Positions 10,676 through 22,600 of a DNA stretch of 58,097 bases are shown here, one piece after another; position 1 is the first letter of the stretch; each line of letters begins with the position of its first letter. Origin of the DNA: Brachionus koreanus (Eukaryota > Rotifera > Eurotatoria > Ploima > Brachionidae); the NCBI GenBank assembly GCA_016987375.1, contig PJRA01000051.1:834027-892123 (forward strand). Direction: 5' to 3'. The notes below the pieces were generated by a model. The model was not told where the DNA came from and did not search any database. It saw only the letters and a list, made by a program, of their open reading frames with translations. Made by a program: the position numbers and the translations under genes.

Positions 10676-11405
10676 GGTGACAGACTTTATTTTTATGTGC
10701 TGACAAAATTACGAAAATTCATGGCAAATAAGTAAGTTAATCTTCTATCAAGGCGATATAGAGACCAATGTTGATGATGTTGTCTAATCCGATGAAGCGA
10801 TCAAAAGCCTCCGAAAAAAATCAGGTAGAACACGAAAAAAAAATAGAATTGTTTGACTTTTTAATTTTTCATGAAATTTTCTTTGTCATCTAAATTAAAA
10901 TTATATTTTCTTATTATTTTTTTCTGTCTTTTGATTTTTTCTCATTGAACAATATTTTTTGTCCAACTAAAATACAATTTGTCGATTTTTATTAATAAAT
11001 TTGTCAGTCAAAAATTTTAATTTTGTGATTAAAAAAATAAATGCCAAAAAAATTCAAAAAATTTTCATTTTTATTGAAACTATTTATCAAAAATTCAATC
11101 TCAAAAAAGTTTAAAAAAAAGTTTTAATTCAATTTACAAAAAATTTAAAATTTAATTAAGTTCGCACTGTTCGAAATTACAATCGTTCTGGTAGAGCAGT
11201 GCTGCTTTGCGCTTTTTATGTCTTCTTCTTTTGCGTTTCTGATCAATTGGAATAGTTTTAGCTTTTTCTAGGATTGTCACCGTGTTTTTGGTTTAATTTG
11301 TCCCCACTAAAATAATTAATTTGTTATTAAATTATATTTTTATCAGTCAATTAGTTTATTTGTCATCTAATTTAGTTTTAAAATCAAATAATGGCCAACA
11401 AAAAA
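10676..11405. mobile_element. Remnants of a transposon with TGACAAAT/ATTTGTCA arrays (copy 1)
   Basis: GTGACAGA and TGACAAA motifs at the left (10677-10715) and repeated TTTGTC(A/C) motifs at about 10880-11030 and 11285-11395. Two pieces of the same transposase C-terminus are present in opposite orientations. At 10745-10785 (+) the peptide is FYQGDIETNVDDV. At 11160-11280 (-) it is KRKRRRHKKRKAALLYQ. The same DNA blocks recur at 27690-27905 and 30190-31160. The arm block GTGTTTTTGGTTTAAT (about 11282) with AAAATAATTAATTTGTTATT (about 11309) is almost identical to 27746-27800. A rearranged, dead copy. Confidence 0.6.
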
Positions 11406-11676
11406 TTAAAAAAGTGAAAATTAAATAATAAATGTCCTTTTAAAACAAAAAAAAATTTTTTGGCAATCTTTTTTGTGCATTTTTTTAAAAACAAAATTTT
11501 TTTCTCCTATATAGCCTTGAGATAACCTATTTTATTTTTGAACAGACAAAAAGCAAGTCAGCAAAATTGATTTTTTTTTTTTCTACTTAATAAAAATTTA
11601 AAAGAAAATTTTTTTAAATTTAAAATACTTTTCGATAAAAATTAGAAAATATTTGCACTTGAACACACTCGATGCA

Positions 11677-12609
11677 ATGAGTGCTTCATTGGACAAGCGA
11701 GCTAATTTAGGCTTTGTTGAAAACTCGATCATAGGCGGGGCAGCAGCTGTTTTATCAAAGACTGCAGCAGCTCCCATCGAAAGAGTAAAGCTTTTAGTTC
11801 AAAATCAAGGTGAAATGCTTAAACAGGGCGTGATTTCACAGCCCTACAAAGGCACTATTGACTGTTCTATACGAACTTTTAAAACAGAAGGCTTTTATTC
11901 ATTCTGGCGAGGAAATTTAGCCAATTGTATCAGATATTTTCCCACCCAGGCTCTCAATTTTGCTTTCAAAGACAAAATAAATGCAGCATTTAAAACAAGC
12001 CGATCCGATCCATATATGGTCACGTTCGGCAAGACTGTTGTTTCCGGTGGTATAGCAGGTGCTCTATCGCTGTGTTTTGTATACTCATTGGACTATGCCA
12101 GGACTAGATTAGCTAATGATACTAGCTCAGTGAAAACAGGAAGTGTTCGTCAATTTAATGGACTGTTTGACGTTTACAAAAAAACTCTAAAAGCAGATGG
12201 CTTTGTGGGTCTTTACAGAGGTTTCATGATCTCATGTGTGGGTATTGTTATTTATCGCGGATTTTACTTTGGTTTGTACGACACATTGAAGCCAATTCTA
12301 TTGAACGACAATGCAAATTTGCTGCTCTTGTTTTCGCTTGGATATGCAGTCACTGTTGCCGCCGAAATTGTCTCATATCCAATCGACACTGTACGAAGAC
12401 GTATGATGATGACTTCAGGACAAAGGGAAAAATACAATGGCTCATTTGATTGTTTTGTCAAAATTGTTAGAAAAGAGGGCTTGATTGCCTTGATGAACGG
12501 AGCTGGAGCAAACATTATCAGGGGTGTTGCTGGCGCAGGTGTCTTGGCCGGGTTTGATAAACTAGTTGACTTTTATCTTGGTCTCAAATTTGATGCCTTT
12601 AGTGTCTGA
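11677..12609 (+). CDS. Mitochondrial ADP/ATP carrier
   Basis: Exchanges cytosolic ADP for matrix ATP across the inner mitochondrial membrane. The 310-residue intronless frame has the three-fold mitochondrial-carrier repeat, with P-x-[DE]-x-x-[RK] signatures in PIERVK, SLDYAR (Pro replaced by Ser, as is usual for ADP/ATP carriers) and YPIDTVR. The diagnostic RRRMMM motif is at about residue 240. [20 protein letters not shown] is the classic nucleotide-contact region. Length is usual (about 300). I start at ATG 11677 ([12 protein letters not shown]); the eight codons before it begin with TTG. Absence of introns contrasts with SLC41 and thioredoxin on either side and may reflect origin by retroposition; that is inference. 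Function is firmly supported. Confidence 0.96.
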   Translation: MSASLDKRANLGFVENSIIGGAAAVLSKTAAAPIERVKLLVQNQGEMLKQGVISQPYKGTIDCSIRTFKTEGFYSFWRGNLANCIRYFPTQALNFAFKDKINAAFKTSRSDPYMVTFGKTVVSGGIAGALSLCFVYSLDYARTRLANDTSSVKTGSVRQFNGLFDVYKKTLKADGFVGLYRGFMISCVGIVIYRGFYFGLYDTLKPILLNDNANLLLLFSLGYAVTVAAEIVSYPIDTVRRRMMMTSGQREKYNGSFDCFVKIVRKEGLIALMNGAGANIIRGVAGAGVLAGFDKLVDFYLGLKFDAFSV

Positions 12610-13027
12610 AAAAAATTTGTTTGAAATTTTTAATTTTAACAGTTGAAATCAGTTTTTAAATTAAATTTAAAAAAATAGTTTAAAATGTGTCCAAATGATG
12701 CAAAAATAAAACAAAACAAAAAAAATAAAAATTTTTTTTGTTTGGAATAAAAAATTTCCAAAAAATTTAGATCGAATTTTTTTCAACTTTAGAAAAAATT
12801 AAAAAAAAGTTTTATTATTTTAAATAATTTTTTTATTTTATGAAAAGCTAAAAACTAAAAATTTTATTAGTTCAACAACCTAGTTTGTTATGGATACGAT
12901 TTTTTTTTGAGTATATCCTAAAATGAAATTAACTTTATTAAATCTAAACTAGAATTTTTTGATTTTTTTTTAAGTTTTATTTTATAAAATTTAAAATATT
13001 ATATGTTTTAAACTAGGTGTATTTTTC
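12610..13027. other. Convergent intergenic spacer
   Basis: Region between the stop codons of the carrier (+) and thioredoxin (-); AT-rich, presumably both 3' UTRs. No other feature seen. Confidence 0.5.
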
Positions 13028-13567
13028 TCAATGTTCAATGGCTTCTTTAACAAAATTTTTAATTCGGTCTTCGTCTAAAACTCCGACAAATTGTCCAAGT
13101 TTTTTTCCATTCTTCAAAGCCATCACTGTCGGAACTGAACTTATCTTAAAAGATAAAAAAAATATCGTTTTTTAATTTCTAATAAAAATGTATTTTTCTT
13201 CTTAAATTTACATTGTACTGTTCAGCCACTGAGCTTAACTGATCGATGTCAACTTTGGCAAAGTCAGCTTTTCCTTCATAATTAGCCATCAATTTTTCTA
13301 GTCTTGGACCCAAAATTTTGCACGGTCCACACCAACTTTGTATAAAAGTTTAAAATTTTTTTATCATAAAAATATCTTAAAAACTAACATGGCATGAAAA
13401 TCCACAATTACTGGCTTTGTGTTGTCCAGAACTCTGTTCTTGAAGTCTTGCTCATCTTGAACATTAAATATGTTCGATTTGAGAGCAGAAAAAAGAGAAA
13501 ATTGACGAGCTGGAATCGTCAAATTAGCCGATTTTAAACTAGTTATTAAAAGCTTGCAAGAATTCAT
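13028..13567 (-). CDS. Mitochondrial thioredoxin (Trx2 type), 3 exons
   Basis: A disulfide reductase of the mitochondrial matrix. Exons 13567-13389, 13335-13212 and 13144-13028 join in frame through two short GT-AG introns (53 and 67 bp) to give 139 residues. The N-terminus (MNSCKLLITSLKSANLTIPA...) is basic and lacks acidic residues, as expected of a matrix-targeting presequence. The active site is split by intron 1 and reads VDFHAIWCGPCK after splicing, followed by ILGPRLEKLM as in animal Trx2. The conserved cis-Pro segment is SVPTVMALKNGKK. Reading exon 1 alone gives a misleading 67-residue frame without the active site. Isoleucine before WCGPC is slightly unusual; many homologues have Gln, Thr or Glu there. 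Confidence 0.94.
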
Positions 13568-15307
13568 TTTTAAAAATGCTATTTTAATTTTTTTTTGAAT
13601 TATTGCATTTTTGCTTTTATTTGCATTAAAAAGTTCTCATTTGAAAATTTTTTTTTTGCTTTATCAGTCTTAATCATCATTTTTTTCCTAAATTCAAGTT
13701 CTAATTATTATTTTAAAATTTAAAATTCTATTGACCTTGTAGTAAATGTTCTGTTCAATTTTGATCCCTGAAAAAAAAAATTAAAAATTTTAACGCTTTA
13801 ATCTTTTGATTGTTTAAAAATAACGCCTAAGCAAAAAATTCAAAAAAACAAAATAAACTTTTTTTTTAATTTTAGAAGCTATTTTTCAATAAATTTTTTT
13901 GTTTAAATTTTTAAATTCTAATTTCATCAACAATTTTTTTTTTTTCAGGGTAGATCATTTTTAACTAGTAGTCTTGGAACCAAAATTTTTGTGTCGATCT
14001 AGAATAAAACCAAACTCCAATGGTTTTAATTAGATTAATTCAAATTTATGAGATACAAATTTTTTGAGAGTGTCCAAAATTTTGTCTTATAAAATTTAAT
14101 TATTAATTTAAATTTAAAGTCTTTTTAATTTCTCGTCAACAGTCATTTTTGAAATTCGGTTATTAGCAACAAAACAATATTGATTTCTAGTTAATATTTA
14201 TTTTTATAGAGTAAAAATATTTAAACAAGATTTAAATTATTGCTTTTTTATTTTAAACTTATACGTTTAATTAAAACAAAATCTTAAGTATTTCATTAAG
14301 GTTTATTTACTTAAATCTCTCATAACCACAAGCAAACATCTTTGAGCCTTTTTTCAGCATGGTTATTCAACAAATTTGGCACTTTTTTTTCAAATTTTTA
14401 CCTTAGATGTTAAGTAAATAAGTGTCTGTACCTGTAGGTTTTTTTGTTGATTTCAAAATAAAAATTTATCAAACAAAAAAATGTGATAATTTTCAGAATA
14501 GACTTTAATCATGTTAAAAAATCAATTTAAGTAAAGTACATTTTTTTTAGATTTAAAATTTCAATTTAAATTATTTGTACTTCTTTGATTAATTTGAATT
14601 ATTCAATTTCTTTTTTTGTTAAACAGGACAAAAAAAATGAACATTACAAGCAGGCAATTTAAATAATAATTTAATAATCGTTTGAATTTTATTAAATTTT
14701 TGAGAGAAAAGAATTCAAAAATTTTTCCTGTATTTTGAATGTGGGTGCTCGAGTATTTATTAATGAAGAAGTAAAGTACAAATTAAATATTTATTCACAT
14801 AGATTTATGATTAATTTAAAACGTCTATACTAAAACAAATAGTTTTTTATTTAAAATTTAAATCTATTAAATTTTAATGAATAAGTCTAAAATAAATTAG
14901 TTTTCTGTGTAAGAACATAAAATTTTAATTTTCTACTTTATTGTTTATTATTAAATTTAAAAAATTATCACCTTTAATTGTATGATTCAATAAAATAAAA
15001 ATTAGTAAATTTTCAATCAAAAAATCTACATTTTTATGATAATATTCAGTCAGTCTTAAAATAGTTTTAGTACAATAATTCATTTATAAATTTATAGCAA
15101 ATTAAGCGAAGATCAAACATTTTTCTCCTATTACTCTAACATTAATATTTTTATTTTATTTATTTGTTAATTCAATGAAAGCCTTGTAAGCGATGCAACA
15201 AAAATTTAAATAAACTAAAAATTAAGAAAAAAATTAATTTTTTAAATGATAAAATTTTTTTTTCTAATTCTTTTATTAATTAAAATTTGTTTTTTTTTAT
15301 TCTCTTT
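13568..15307. other. AT-rich intergenic region
   Basis: About 1.7 kb up to the first assembly gap, with no supported gene or recognised element. Confidence 0.5.
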
Positions 15308-16091
15308 NNNNNNNNNNNNNNNNNNNNNNNNNNNNNNNNNNNNNNNNNNNNNNNNNNNNNNNNNNNNNNNNNNNNNNNNNNNNNNNNNNNNNNNNNNNNN
15401 NNNNNNNNNNNNNNNNNNNNNNNNNNNNNNNNNNNNNNNNNNNNNNNNNNNNNNNNNNNNNNNNNNNNNNNNNNNNNNNNNNNNNNNNNNNNNNNNNNNN
15501 NNNNNNNNNNNNNNNNNNNNNNNNNNNNNNNNNNNNNNNNNNNNNNNNNNNNNNNNNNNNNNNNNNNNNNNNNNNNNNNNNNNNNNNNNNNNNNNNNNNN
15601 NNNNNNNNNNNNNNNNNNNNNNNNNNNNNNNNNNNNNNNNNNNNNNNNNNNNNNNNNNNNNNNNNNNNNNNNNNNNNNNNNNNNNNNNNNNNNNNNNNNN
15701 NNNNNNNNNNNNNNNNNNNNNNNNNNNNNNNNNNNNNNNNNNNNNNNNNNNNNNNNNNNNNNNNNNNNNNNNNNNNNNNNNNNNNNNNNNNNNNNNNNNN
15801 NNNNNNNNNNNNNNNNNNNNNNNNNNNNNNNNNNNNNNNNNNNNNNNNNNNNNNNNNNNNNNNNNNNNNNNNNNNNNNNNNNNNNNNNNNNNNNNNNNNN
15901 NNNNNNNNNNNNNNNNNNNNNNNNNNNNNNNNNNNNNNNNNNNNNNNNNNNNNNNNNNNNNNNNNNNNNNNNNNNNNNNNNNNNNNNNNNNNNNNNNNNN
16001 NNNNNNNNNNNNNNNNNNNNNNNNNNNNNNNNNNNNNNNNNNNNNNNNNNNNNNNNNNNNNNNNNNNNNNNNNNNNNNNNNNNNNNNNNNN
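15308..16091. other. Assembly gap (784 N)
   Basis: Unresolved bases. Reading frames drawn across it are artefacts. Confidence 0.99.
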
Positions 16092-16202
16092 CTTATTCTA
16101 TTCAAATTCTTTTCTGGAATTGAATTTATTCTAGTTGAATAGATGTATGTAATTGCGCTTACATTAGCAAAACTTTAAATTTTTTTTTCCGCTTTTTCAA
16201 TT

Positions 16203-16265
16203 GGCGTCATCTAATTGTGCTGTGACGTCAACAGCCAAACAATTACGCAATTAGCCAAACAATTA
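16203..16265 (+). promoter_or_regulatory. CRE-like and C/EBP-like upstream cluster of BTB gene
   Basis: TGACGTCA, the palindromic CREB/ATF site, is at 16223-16230. A partial GGCGTCAT lies at 16203. The palindrome ATTACGCAAT (C/EBP or PAR-bZIP type) is at 16243-16252. The block GCCAAACAATTA occurs twice (16234-16245 and 16254-16265). The cluster sits 85-150 bp before the BTB gene's ATG in otherwise simple AT-rich DNA. Sites are seen; regulatory use is inferred. Confidence 0.5.
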
Positions 16266-16349
16266 TAATTTTTAATTTTTTTTACTGATTCTGTTAAACA
16301 AATAGATAAAAAGTCAAGTGATTAAATAATAATATTTTAGTTTATTTAG

Positions 16350-17447
16350 ATGATGAGTGAGAAAAGGAAATTAGCTAATGAATTGGACTGGACATACAAG
16401 CGTTGCAAGTCGACTGGTTCGCCATCTACCCTCTCGTCGCACAGCACCGACTCGGACATGGACTCGACCTACGAGGCCTATGCGCTCACATTTTTCAACA
16501 ATCTCAAACAAAATCTACTCTCTGTTCCACACGACTTGACTTTTGTCCTATCCGGTGGTCGAAAAGTTCACGCTCACAAAATTTTAGTTCTCAATAGTTC
16601 GGCGTTTTTTTCCAATTTAAAACAGCTAAGTGAACAAGACAAAGTGTGCATCGACTTGTCAAGCATAAGCGATTCAGAGAGCTTCGAGTTTTGTCTCAAT
16701 TTTATTCAGAATGGTCGCACAGGCTTTGTCAACTATGACAAATTGTACGACTATGCCAGGATGGCCCAACTGCTTAAGCTCACTGATCTAGACGAGTATT
16801 TGACTAGTTTGATCAAAAAATACGAGCTAAACACATCGTACAACAATTTTCATGCTATTTTAACCACATTTTACTCGACTATAAGTCAAACTTATTTGAA
16901 GATAAACCAAGACATGGATAAGCTTAGAAAAATTGTAAAACAATTTGACAATTTTGAATTTGACACAATAAATAGAGATTTTATTATCAAAGAAAAGTAC
17001 ATGTACAATTCGGATGTTGTTAATGAACAATCGCTGGATAAATATTTAGAAAATTACAAGTATTTGAATATAACTAGTTGTTTAGAAGGTGGCGATGATT
17101 TTGGAGAAAAATTCAAGCGTTGGTGTTTGATTGGGTTCAGTTTTGAGAAAACAGCGTCTAATTATGTCATAAGATCTAAGCTTAATTTTACAGAAGCAAA
17201 TGGCTTAAAGCTACAAATAAAAGAGCTATTTGACTATTTGTTAGCTCATGTGACTGATAGAAAATTCAACGCTCAGATAAATCGTGTTTGCTATCTCAAA
17301 AAGCCTACCAATTGCAAGAGCATAAAATTGGAAAATATTAAGACAAGCACGGACTGTTTTAGGGCCATAGTTGAATATTCCAAAGCAAATTCAAGTCAAG
17401 AATTGCCTTTTGTTTTGTTAACTTGCCATTTATCGATTAAATGTTGA
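16350..17447 (+). CDS. BTB/POZ-domain protein
   Basis: A 365-residue intronless protein. After a basic, Ser-rich N-terminus (about 1-45), residues about 62-160 form a BTB/POZ fold: HDLTFVLSGGRKVHAHKILV and LNSSAFFSNL match the family core (D-V-x-F...G...H-x-x-x-L...S-x-x-F). BTB domains mediate dimerisation and often recruit cullin-3 ligases. The remaining 200 residues have no kelch or MATH repeats that I can see; WCLIGFSFEKTASNYVIRSK and the C-terminal PFVLLTCHLSIKC could be beta strands of a PHR-like or unknown fold. A second ATG follows the first directly; either may be used. Partner and pathway cannot be told from sequence. Confidence 0.75.
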   Translation: MMSEKRKLANELDWTYKRCKSTGSPSTLSSHSTDSDMDSTYEAYALTFFNNLKQNLLSVPHDLTFVLSGGRKVHAHKILVLNSSAFFSNLKQLSEQDKVCIDLSSISDSESFEFCLNFIQNGRTGFVNYDKLYDYARMAQLLKLTDLDEYLTSLIKKYELNTSYNNFHAILTTFYSTISQTYLKINQDMDKLRKIVKQFDNFEFDTINRDFIIKEKYMYNSDVVNEQSLDKYLENYKYLNITSCLEGGDDFGEKFKRWCLIGFSFEKTASNYVIRSKLNFTEANGLKLQIKELFDYLLAHVTDRKFNAQINRVCYLKKPTNCKSIKLENIKTSTDCFRAIVEYSKANSSQELPFVLLTCHLSIKC

Positions 17448-17590
17448 ATTTTTTTGGAATAAAACTTATTTTTAAATATATTGTTGATAATTTTTAATTT
17501 CGCCTCAGCAGAAAAAATTATACTATATTAGTTAAATGCACATAAATCCAGGGCCATGTTCTCATATTAATAATTTTTATTATTTGATGC

Positions 17591-17782
17591 TTAAAGGTCG
17601 TTTGATAATTGAGAAATACTAAGCATAAGGTGACTCTCAAAAGCCGGTCTACCTAAATCTTTATTCTTCTTCTGAAGGCTCGTATCACCACTATTAACTT
17701 TTTTAAACCAATCTTGCACCCTTCTTACATTAAGCACTTTTTCATATGTTACAGCTGTTTTTGATAGGTCTTTTTTCCAATA
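17591..17782 (-). pseudogene. Mariner transposase N-terminal HTH fragment
   Basis: A 63-codon open stretch ending in TAA at 17591. It contains VRRVQDWFKKVNSGDTSLQ and KKNKDLGRPAF, the second helix-turn-helix and GRP linker found in mariner/SETMAR transposases (family pattern: Q-R-W-F-x-x-F-x-S-G-D-x-S-L...R-x-G-R-P). The catalytic domain and terminal repeats are absent, so it is an isolated relic. Confidence 0.65.
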
Positions 17783-18114
17783 ACTAGAATTTCAAAATTT
17801 TCATTTTATAAATTTTGTCAAAAATTAAATAAACAAAGAATTTGTTTAGACATTCAGCATTTTGAAGAGCATTCAATTGTGGTTACTTTGACATATAAAA
17901 TGGCTTGAAATTTTAGAATTGCAAAGTTGCTAAAATAAAAAATAATCAATCTTTAAAAAAAACATTAAAATTTTTAGCAGCGATAAAATTATATTCTTTA
18001 TGGTTAACCGATTTCAAAAGATTTCTTAGAAAAAACTTAGTGTACAATAACTAGTGCAGTCAATAAAGTTACAAAATGGGTTATTCGAAAATGAATTTCA
18101 GATATTGAATTACG

Positions 18115-18300
18115 ATGGCGAAATGGTGTGGCACAAAAGCTGAACAGATGAAATGGCTTCAGAATGCTCAGAGTTCTGGAAAACCTAGAAATTTGCTTAA
18201 AGAATTCCCTTTCAAAAGGACTGAACTAATCGCAAGCGTGAAAAAGATAAACGAAAAAGAGGAAAAGTTCGTGGAAAATATCCGATCAAAACTAAATTGA
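18115..18300 (+). pseudogene. Gag-associated relic, first part
   Basis: A 61-codon frame, MAKWCGTKAEQMKW then coiled-coil-like charged helices. It stops just before the Gag-like segment below. Probably the N-terminal part of the same retroelement protein. Confidence 0.35.
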
Positions 18301-18404
18301 GAGTTTGCAAAAAGCACACTTCATGATATAGCCTTTTCATCAAACACATTTATACATGACCATGTATCACAAGCAAATGTAGGATTCGGAATTTTTAAAA
18401 CTCG

Positions 18405-18900
18405 AATCGTAAATTTTAAAGTAGATGATATAGCCAAATTATATGGAAACAATAGAGATAAAGTGGATGAATGGATATACCTTGTAGAAGCAGAAGCTAT
18501 AAACCAAAAATTTAATAGAAACAGGCTTATAGACAACGTTAGAAAAGCTCTGAGAGGAAATGCTTTACAAATGCTTAGAAACATGCACAAGAGAAATATA
18601 AAACTATCTAAAACGACTCTCGAAAAAGGTTTAGGCATATATGTTCAAAATGATCTTAAATGGAAAACCAAGTCAGGTACTGCAAAAATCGTGCATGATA
18701 GCAAAAGATTTCAGATTTAAATAAAGACTCTTTGAGAATGTACGAACTCACTTAAAGTTTTCAATACGTTCTTAGTGTCCATATTTAGAAAAAGAAATCG
18801 TTTAATTAGAAAAAGTTCAGAAAAGAGCATCAAATATCATCCCTTACTTCATAATTATGAATATAACAAAAGACTTGGGTTGTTAGATTTATCTTAATTC
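18405..18900 (+). pseudogene. Chimeric gag-LINE relic
   Basis: FKVDDIAKLYGNNRDKVDEW followed by IYLVEAEAINQKF and a DNVRKALRGNALQMLR helix is an LTR-type Gag core (about 18417-18600). Near 18620 the same frame becomes LEKGLGIYVQNDLKWKTKSG. That matches the thumb region of the LINE at 32575-33888 (VERDLGIYIQSDLKWTTQVK). Further LINE C-terminal sequence (EKVQKRASNIIPYF, compare ERVQRRATKLIPEI) follows at about 18810-18850. The frame breaks repeatedly, so it is dead. Confidence 0.6.
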
Positions 18901-19618
18901 TATAAGCAAGAAATATTTTTAAAAGCTAAACTAGATAAATGCCTAAAAGGAATTATTTACTTTTTACTGCTTTCAGTTCATTCATGGGTGATCTAACGAG
19001 ATGAAAGTTTTCTAAAATTTAGATGCTAATACTAGTCGCGTCCAATAGCTCAATAAATCAGTCTCAGCTTCAATGAAATTTATGTTTATTCTAGTATTTG
19101 ATTAAATTTACACTGCACATTGAAAATAAAAAAGAAACATAACTAGAAAAATCAAAAAGTACGTCAAAACTTATGGATGTTCCTTAAGTTTATCCTAGTG
19201 ATTCATACTCTTATGAATATTTTGATAAAAAAATAAAAATTAACATTATTATTTTTAAAATTTCTTTATTTTAAAAAAAGTTCAATTAAAAATTAAATTA
19301 ATTTTAATATGACGCGCTTCTACACAAAATTTTTTTGCATTTTTTTTATTCAAAAAAGTAAATAATTTTTAATGAAAAAAATAAATAAAAATTTCTTTAA
19401 ATATGTGATTAATCAGCCATGGAATTTAACAAATGACCAAGAAACTCTCGTTTTTTTTTTACTTAATTTTTAACATGAAAATCATAGTTATTTCTCAACT
19501 TTCTTTTTGTTGAGTAAATAATGAAAACGCAGAATTTCAACAATGAAATTTTTCTTTTAATAATAAAATAAATTTTAAACAAGTTTTTTGGGTTTTTAAA
19601 TAAGAAAAAAATTAAAAA
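18901..19618. other. Spacer upstream of TFIIF alpha gene
   Basis: No gene seen. Low-complexity A/T runs up to the ATG at 19619. Confidence 0.5.
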
Positions 19619-22600
19619 ATGTCGATACCGGTTGTTCAATACAGCACTTATCAACAAGCGACATCAATGGGCCAACAAGCTGAACAGCCAATCATAAAAA
19701 CTAAAGATTATTATGTGCGTGTGTCTAAAACAAGACGCAAATTTCACGCGCTAAAATTCAACACGGGCACAGTCGACATTGGAAAATTCAATCGGCCAGA
19801 AATGTGTCGGGATACATCAAACGTACCAGCAAGACCCGACTGGGAGAACGGGCCCAAGTCAGGCCAAGGCAGCGAGTTCAACAAAGAGGCCAAGGAACTA
19901 GCCAGACGTCGCAAGTACGGCTACATGCCCAAGAAAATTCATGCTGAAGACTTGCCCTGGATTATAAACACCAAAGGAAGTGAAAAAGAAAAAACCAGAG
20001 ATAAACAATTTATCGGCAAAAAATCAATATCTGAAAATTCATGCTATTTTGTGTTCATTAAGTGTGCTGACGGTGGCTTTGAAGCTCATCCGTTAGAAGA
20101 CTGGTACACGTTTGCTCCTCACAAGACCTACAAGACACTGGACATAGACGAGGCAGAAGAGGAATTCAAGCGAAGACATAAAATACTTAACAAATACATG
20201 ATAATGGCCAATAAACGAAAAGCCGAAGAAGGCGACGAAGAGGAGATTGAGCCTGACGAGAAGCCAAAACCTAGTAAAGCATCTAATCTAAGTGATGAAG
20301 ACGAGGAGGTAGATAAACGAAAAAAAAAGCCAAAAGGCAAACCCAAGAAGAAAAAAGACGAAGAAGACGAGGGTCCCAAGGACATGGAGGACTCGGATGA
20401 TGGAGATAGAGAGGGCCAGGAAAAAGACTACTCTGACACGGGTAGCGAGTACGAAGAGCCCGATGCTGAACCGGGAAAATATGATGAAAAGTATGAAGAG
20501 AAAGGCATTGATGAGGAGGAAGCAATCAAGGCGATGGAAAGATCTTCTGATGAAGAAGAACAAGAGGAGGACGAGGACTTAACTGAGGAGGGCAAGGAAT
20601 ACAAAAAACTTATGACCAAAAAAGAAGAAGATGGCGATGAGGAGTTCGATGAATTTTTCAAAACTGGCAAACTTGGAAAAGATGAAGGTTTGTAAATGCT
20701 TTATTTTTAGTTTAAATTTTTTTTTTCCATAATCAACAATCGAATACTTTTGGATATGAGTTTGAAAAGTTAGGTTTTGTTTTTTCACTAATTTAATAAA
20801 TTTAATTAAAAGTAGATTTTTGAATTAAAATATTTTCTCTTTTTAGTTTTAGTTATTTTCTGGAATCTTTTTAATAGAATTTTGAATTTAAAATTTTATT
20901 TTAATAAAATATTCAAGCTAAAAAGAAAGCTTAGTTCAAAGAAATTTTTTAACTTTTTGAGCATGTGCCACTTTATATTCCACTCGTTTTTCATTGTTAG
21001 TTTAATCAAATAAGGGAAACGAAAAGCTATTTTTATGTAACTATCACTAAACAAGGTCGATCCGCTGAAGCAACTTAGAACAACTTAGAATACAATGGTG
21101 ATGACCAGTTAATTGAATGCTTTTATAAATTAGGCTGCGTGATTATACAGTTGTCATTCAAATTTAATCAGATAAAAATTAATTTTAATTTAAATTTAAT
21201 TATAAAATTAGTGAACTTATTAGTGAAGCAAATTTTGAATTTTTTTTATTTTCTTTAAATATGCTCAAAAAAATCAAAAAATTTTTTTACATAAATTCAC
21301 ACTGATTTTCTTGTTTTCATTTTCAAATATTAGAAAATGTTGTTTTAATCTATTGCGAATTTGATTAACTTATGGCTTTTATAATTTCAAGATTTTTCGG
21401 CAAAATGAAAATAATTTTACATTTTCAAATTTTCTTATTTTTAGATTTTACTCTCTCTCAAATTATTTTGTAAACAAAAAAAAAATTAAAAATTTATTAA
21501 AATATCGCACAAAAAATCTAAAAATATGAAAATTTGAAAATGTAAAATTATTTTCATTTTACCGATTTTTCTTTGAGACAAAGAAATTTAAAATGATTGT
21601 GAAAAATTAAAGTCCTAAGTCAATTGCTTTTAAAAACATGCATCAATTTGATTTTTTTTTTAAAAATTATTTTCTTATAAATTGCTTTTCAATGAAAACA
21701 AACAAAAAAAATCACTAATTTTTTGCAAAAAAATTTCCACCCTTTTAAGACCATTTTCGCCTCTTTTTGCTATGCTTTAATTAAAAAAAAATAAATATGA
21801 CTTGGACTAAGAGTATCATGTATGCGAACATTTTTAAGAGAATCATAGGATGCTATTATAATTTTTCTATTATTGTCATAATTGATACCGTATACCCTTG
21901 CTAATAATGATAAGTGCTTTCCGAATACCATATTTTTTGGGTGAAGCAACTAAGACATCATCATCTACATATTTAATTTAATCAACAAATACCTAAATTT
22001 TCTGTATGTTCAAATACTTCAATAAAGACACAATCTAGGCGACACTTATTGCAAGTGTTTTTGGTAATTGGTCATAGGTCATAGTTTGTTGTTTGTAGTT
22101 GAAGTGTCTATGTGTGCCACTAAATTTTATAACATAAATGCTTAAGTGCTGAGTTTTATAAATTATTAAAGCAATTTTTTATTTAAAAATAAAAATTCGA
22201 GTTTTTTTATAACACAAAGTGTCAAATTTTATAGTTTGAGTGATTAAATATTCTCTATTTGTCTCTTTTAAAACATTTTATTTTCTTTATTATATGAAGT
22301 GCTTTAATATTTGTCCTTATTTTTTTTATCTCTGTGTTCCTTTTTGGAGCATAGAATCATTTGATTTCTTTGTTACTATATTATAATTGTTGGACAGATT
22401 GTAGCCCTATGTTAAAATATAAAAAAATCATATTTTAACTGTTAATAACTATGTAAAAAAACATGAAAATTAATTGCAAATAATTTCTCTATTAAATGTT
22501 AAAATCGAATACAGAAAGAAAATTAAATAAAAAAATAATTTTTTTATTAGATTCAAAGGATTCAAGTTCAAGTTTTGATGAAATGGAAGGCGAAGAGGGC

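Noticed and set aside
15242..16142. Long reading frames across the first N run, both strands
   Set aside because: Composed almost entirely of unresolved bases.
20128..20670. Several minus-strand Ser/Leu-rich frames
   Set aside because: Antisense shadows of the acidic, Lys-rich centre of RAP74.
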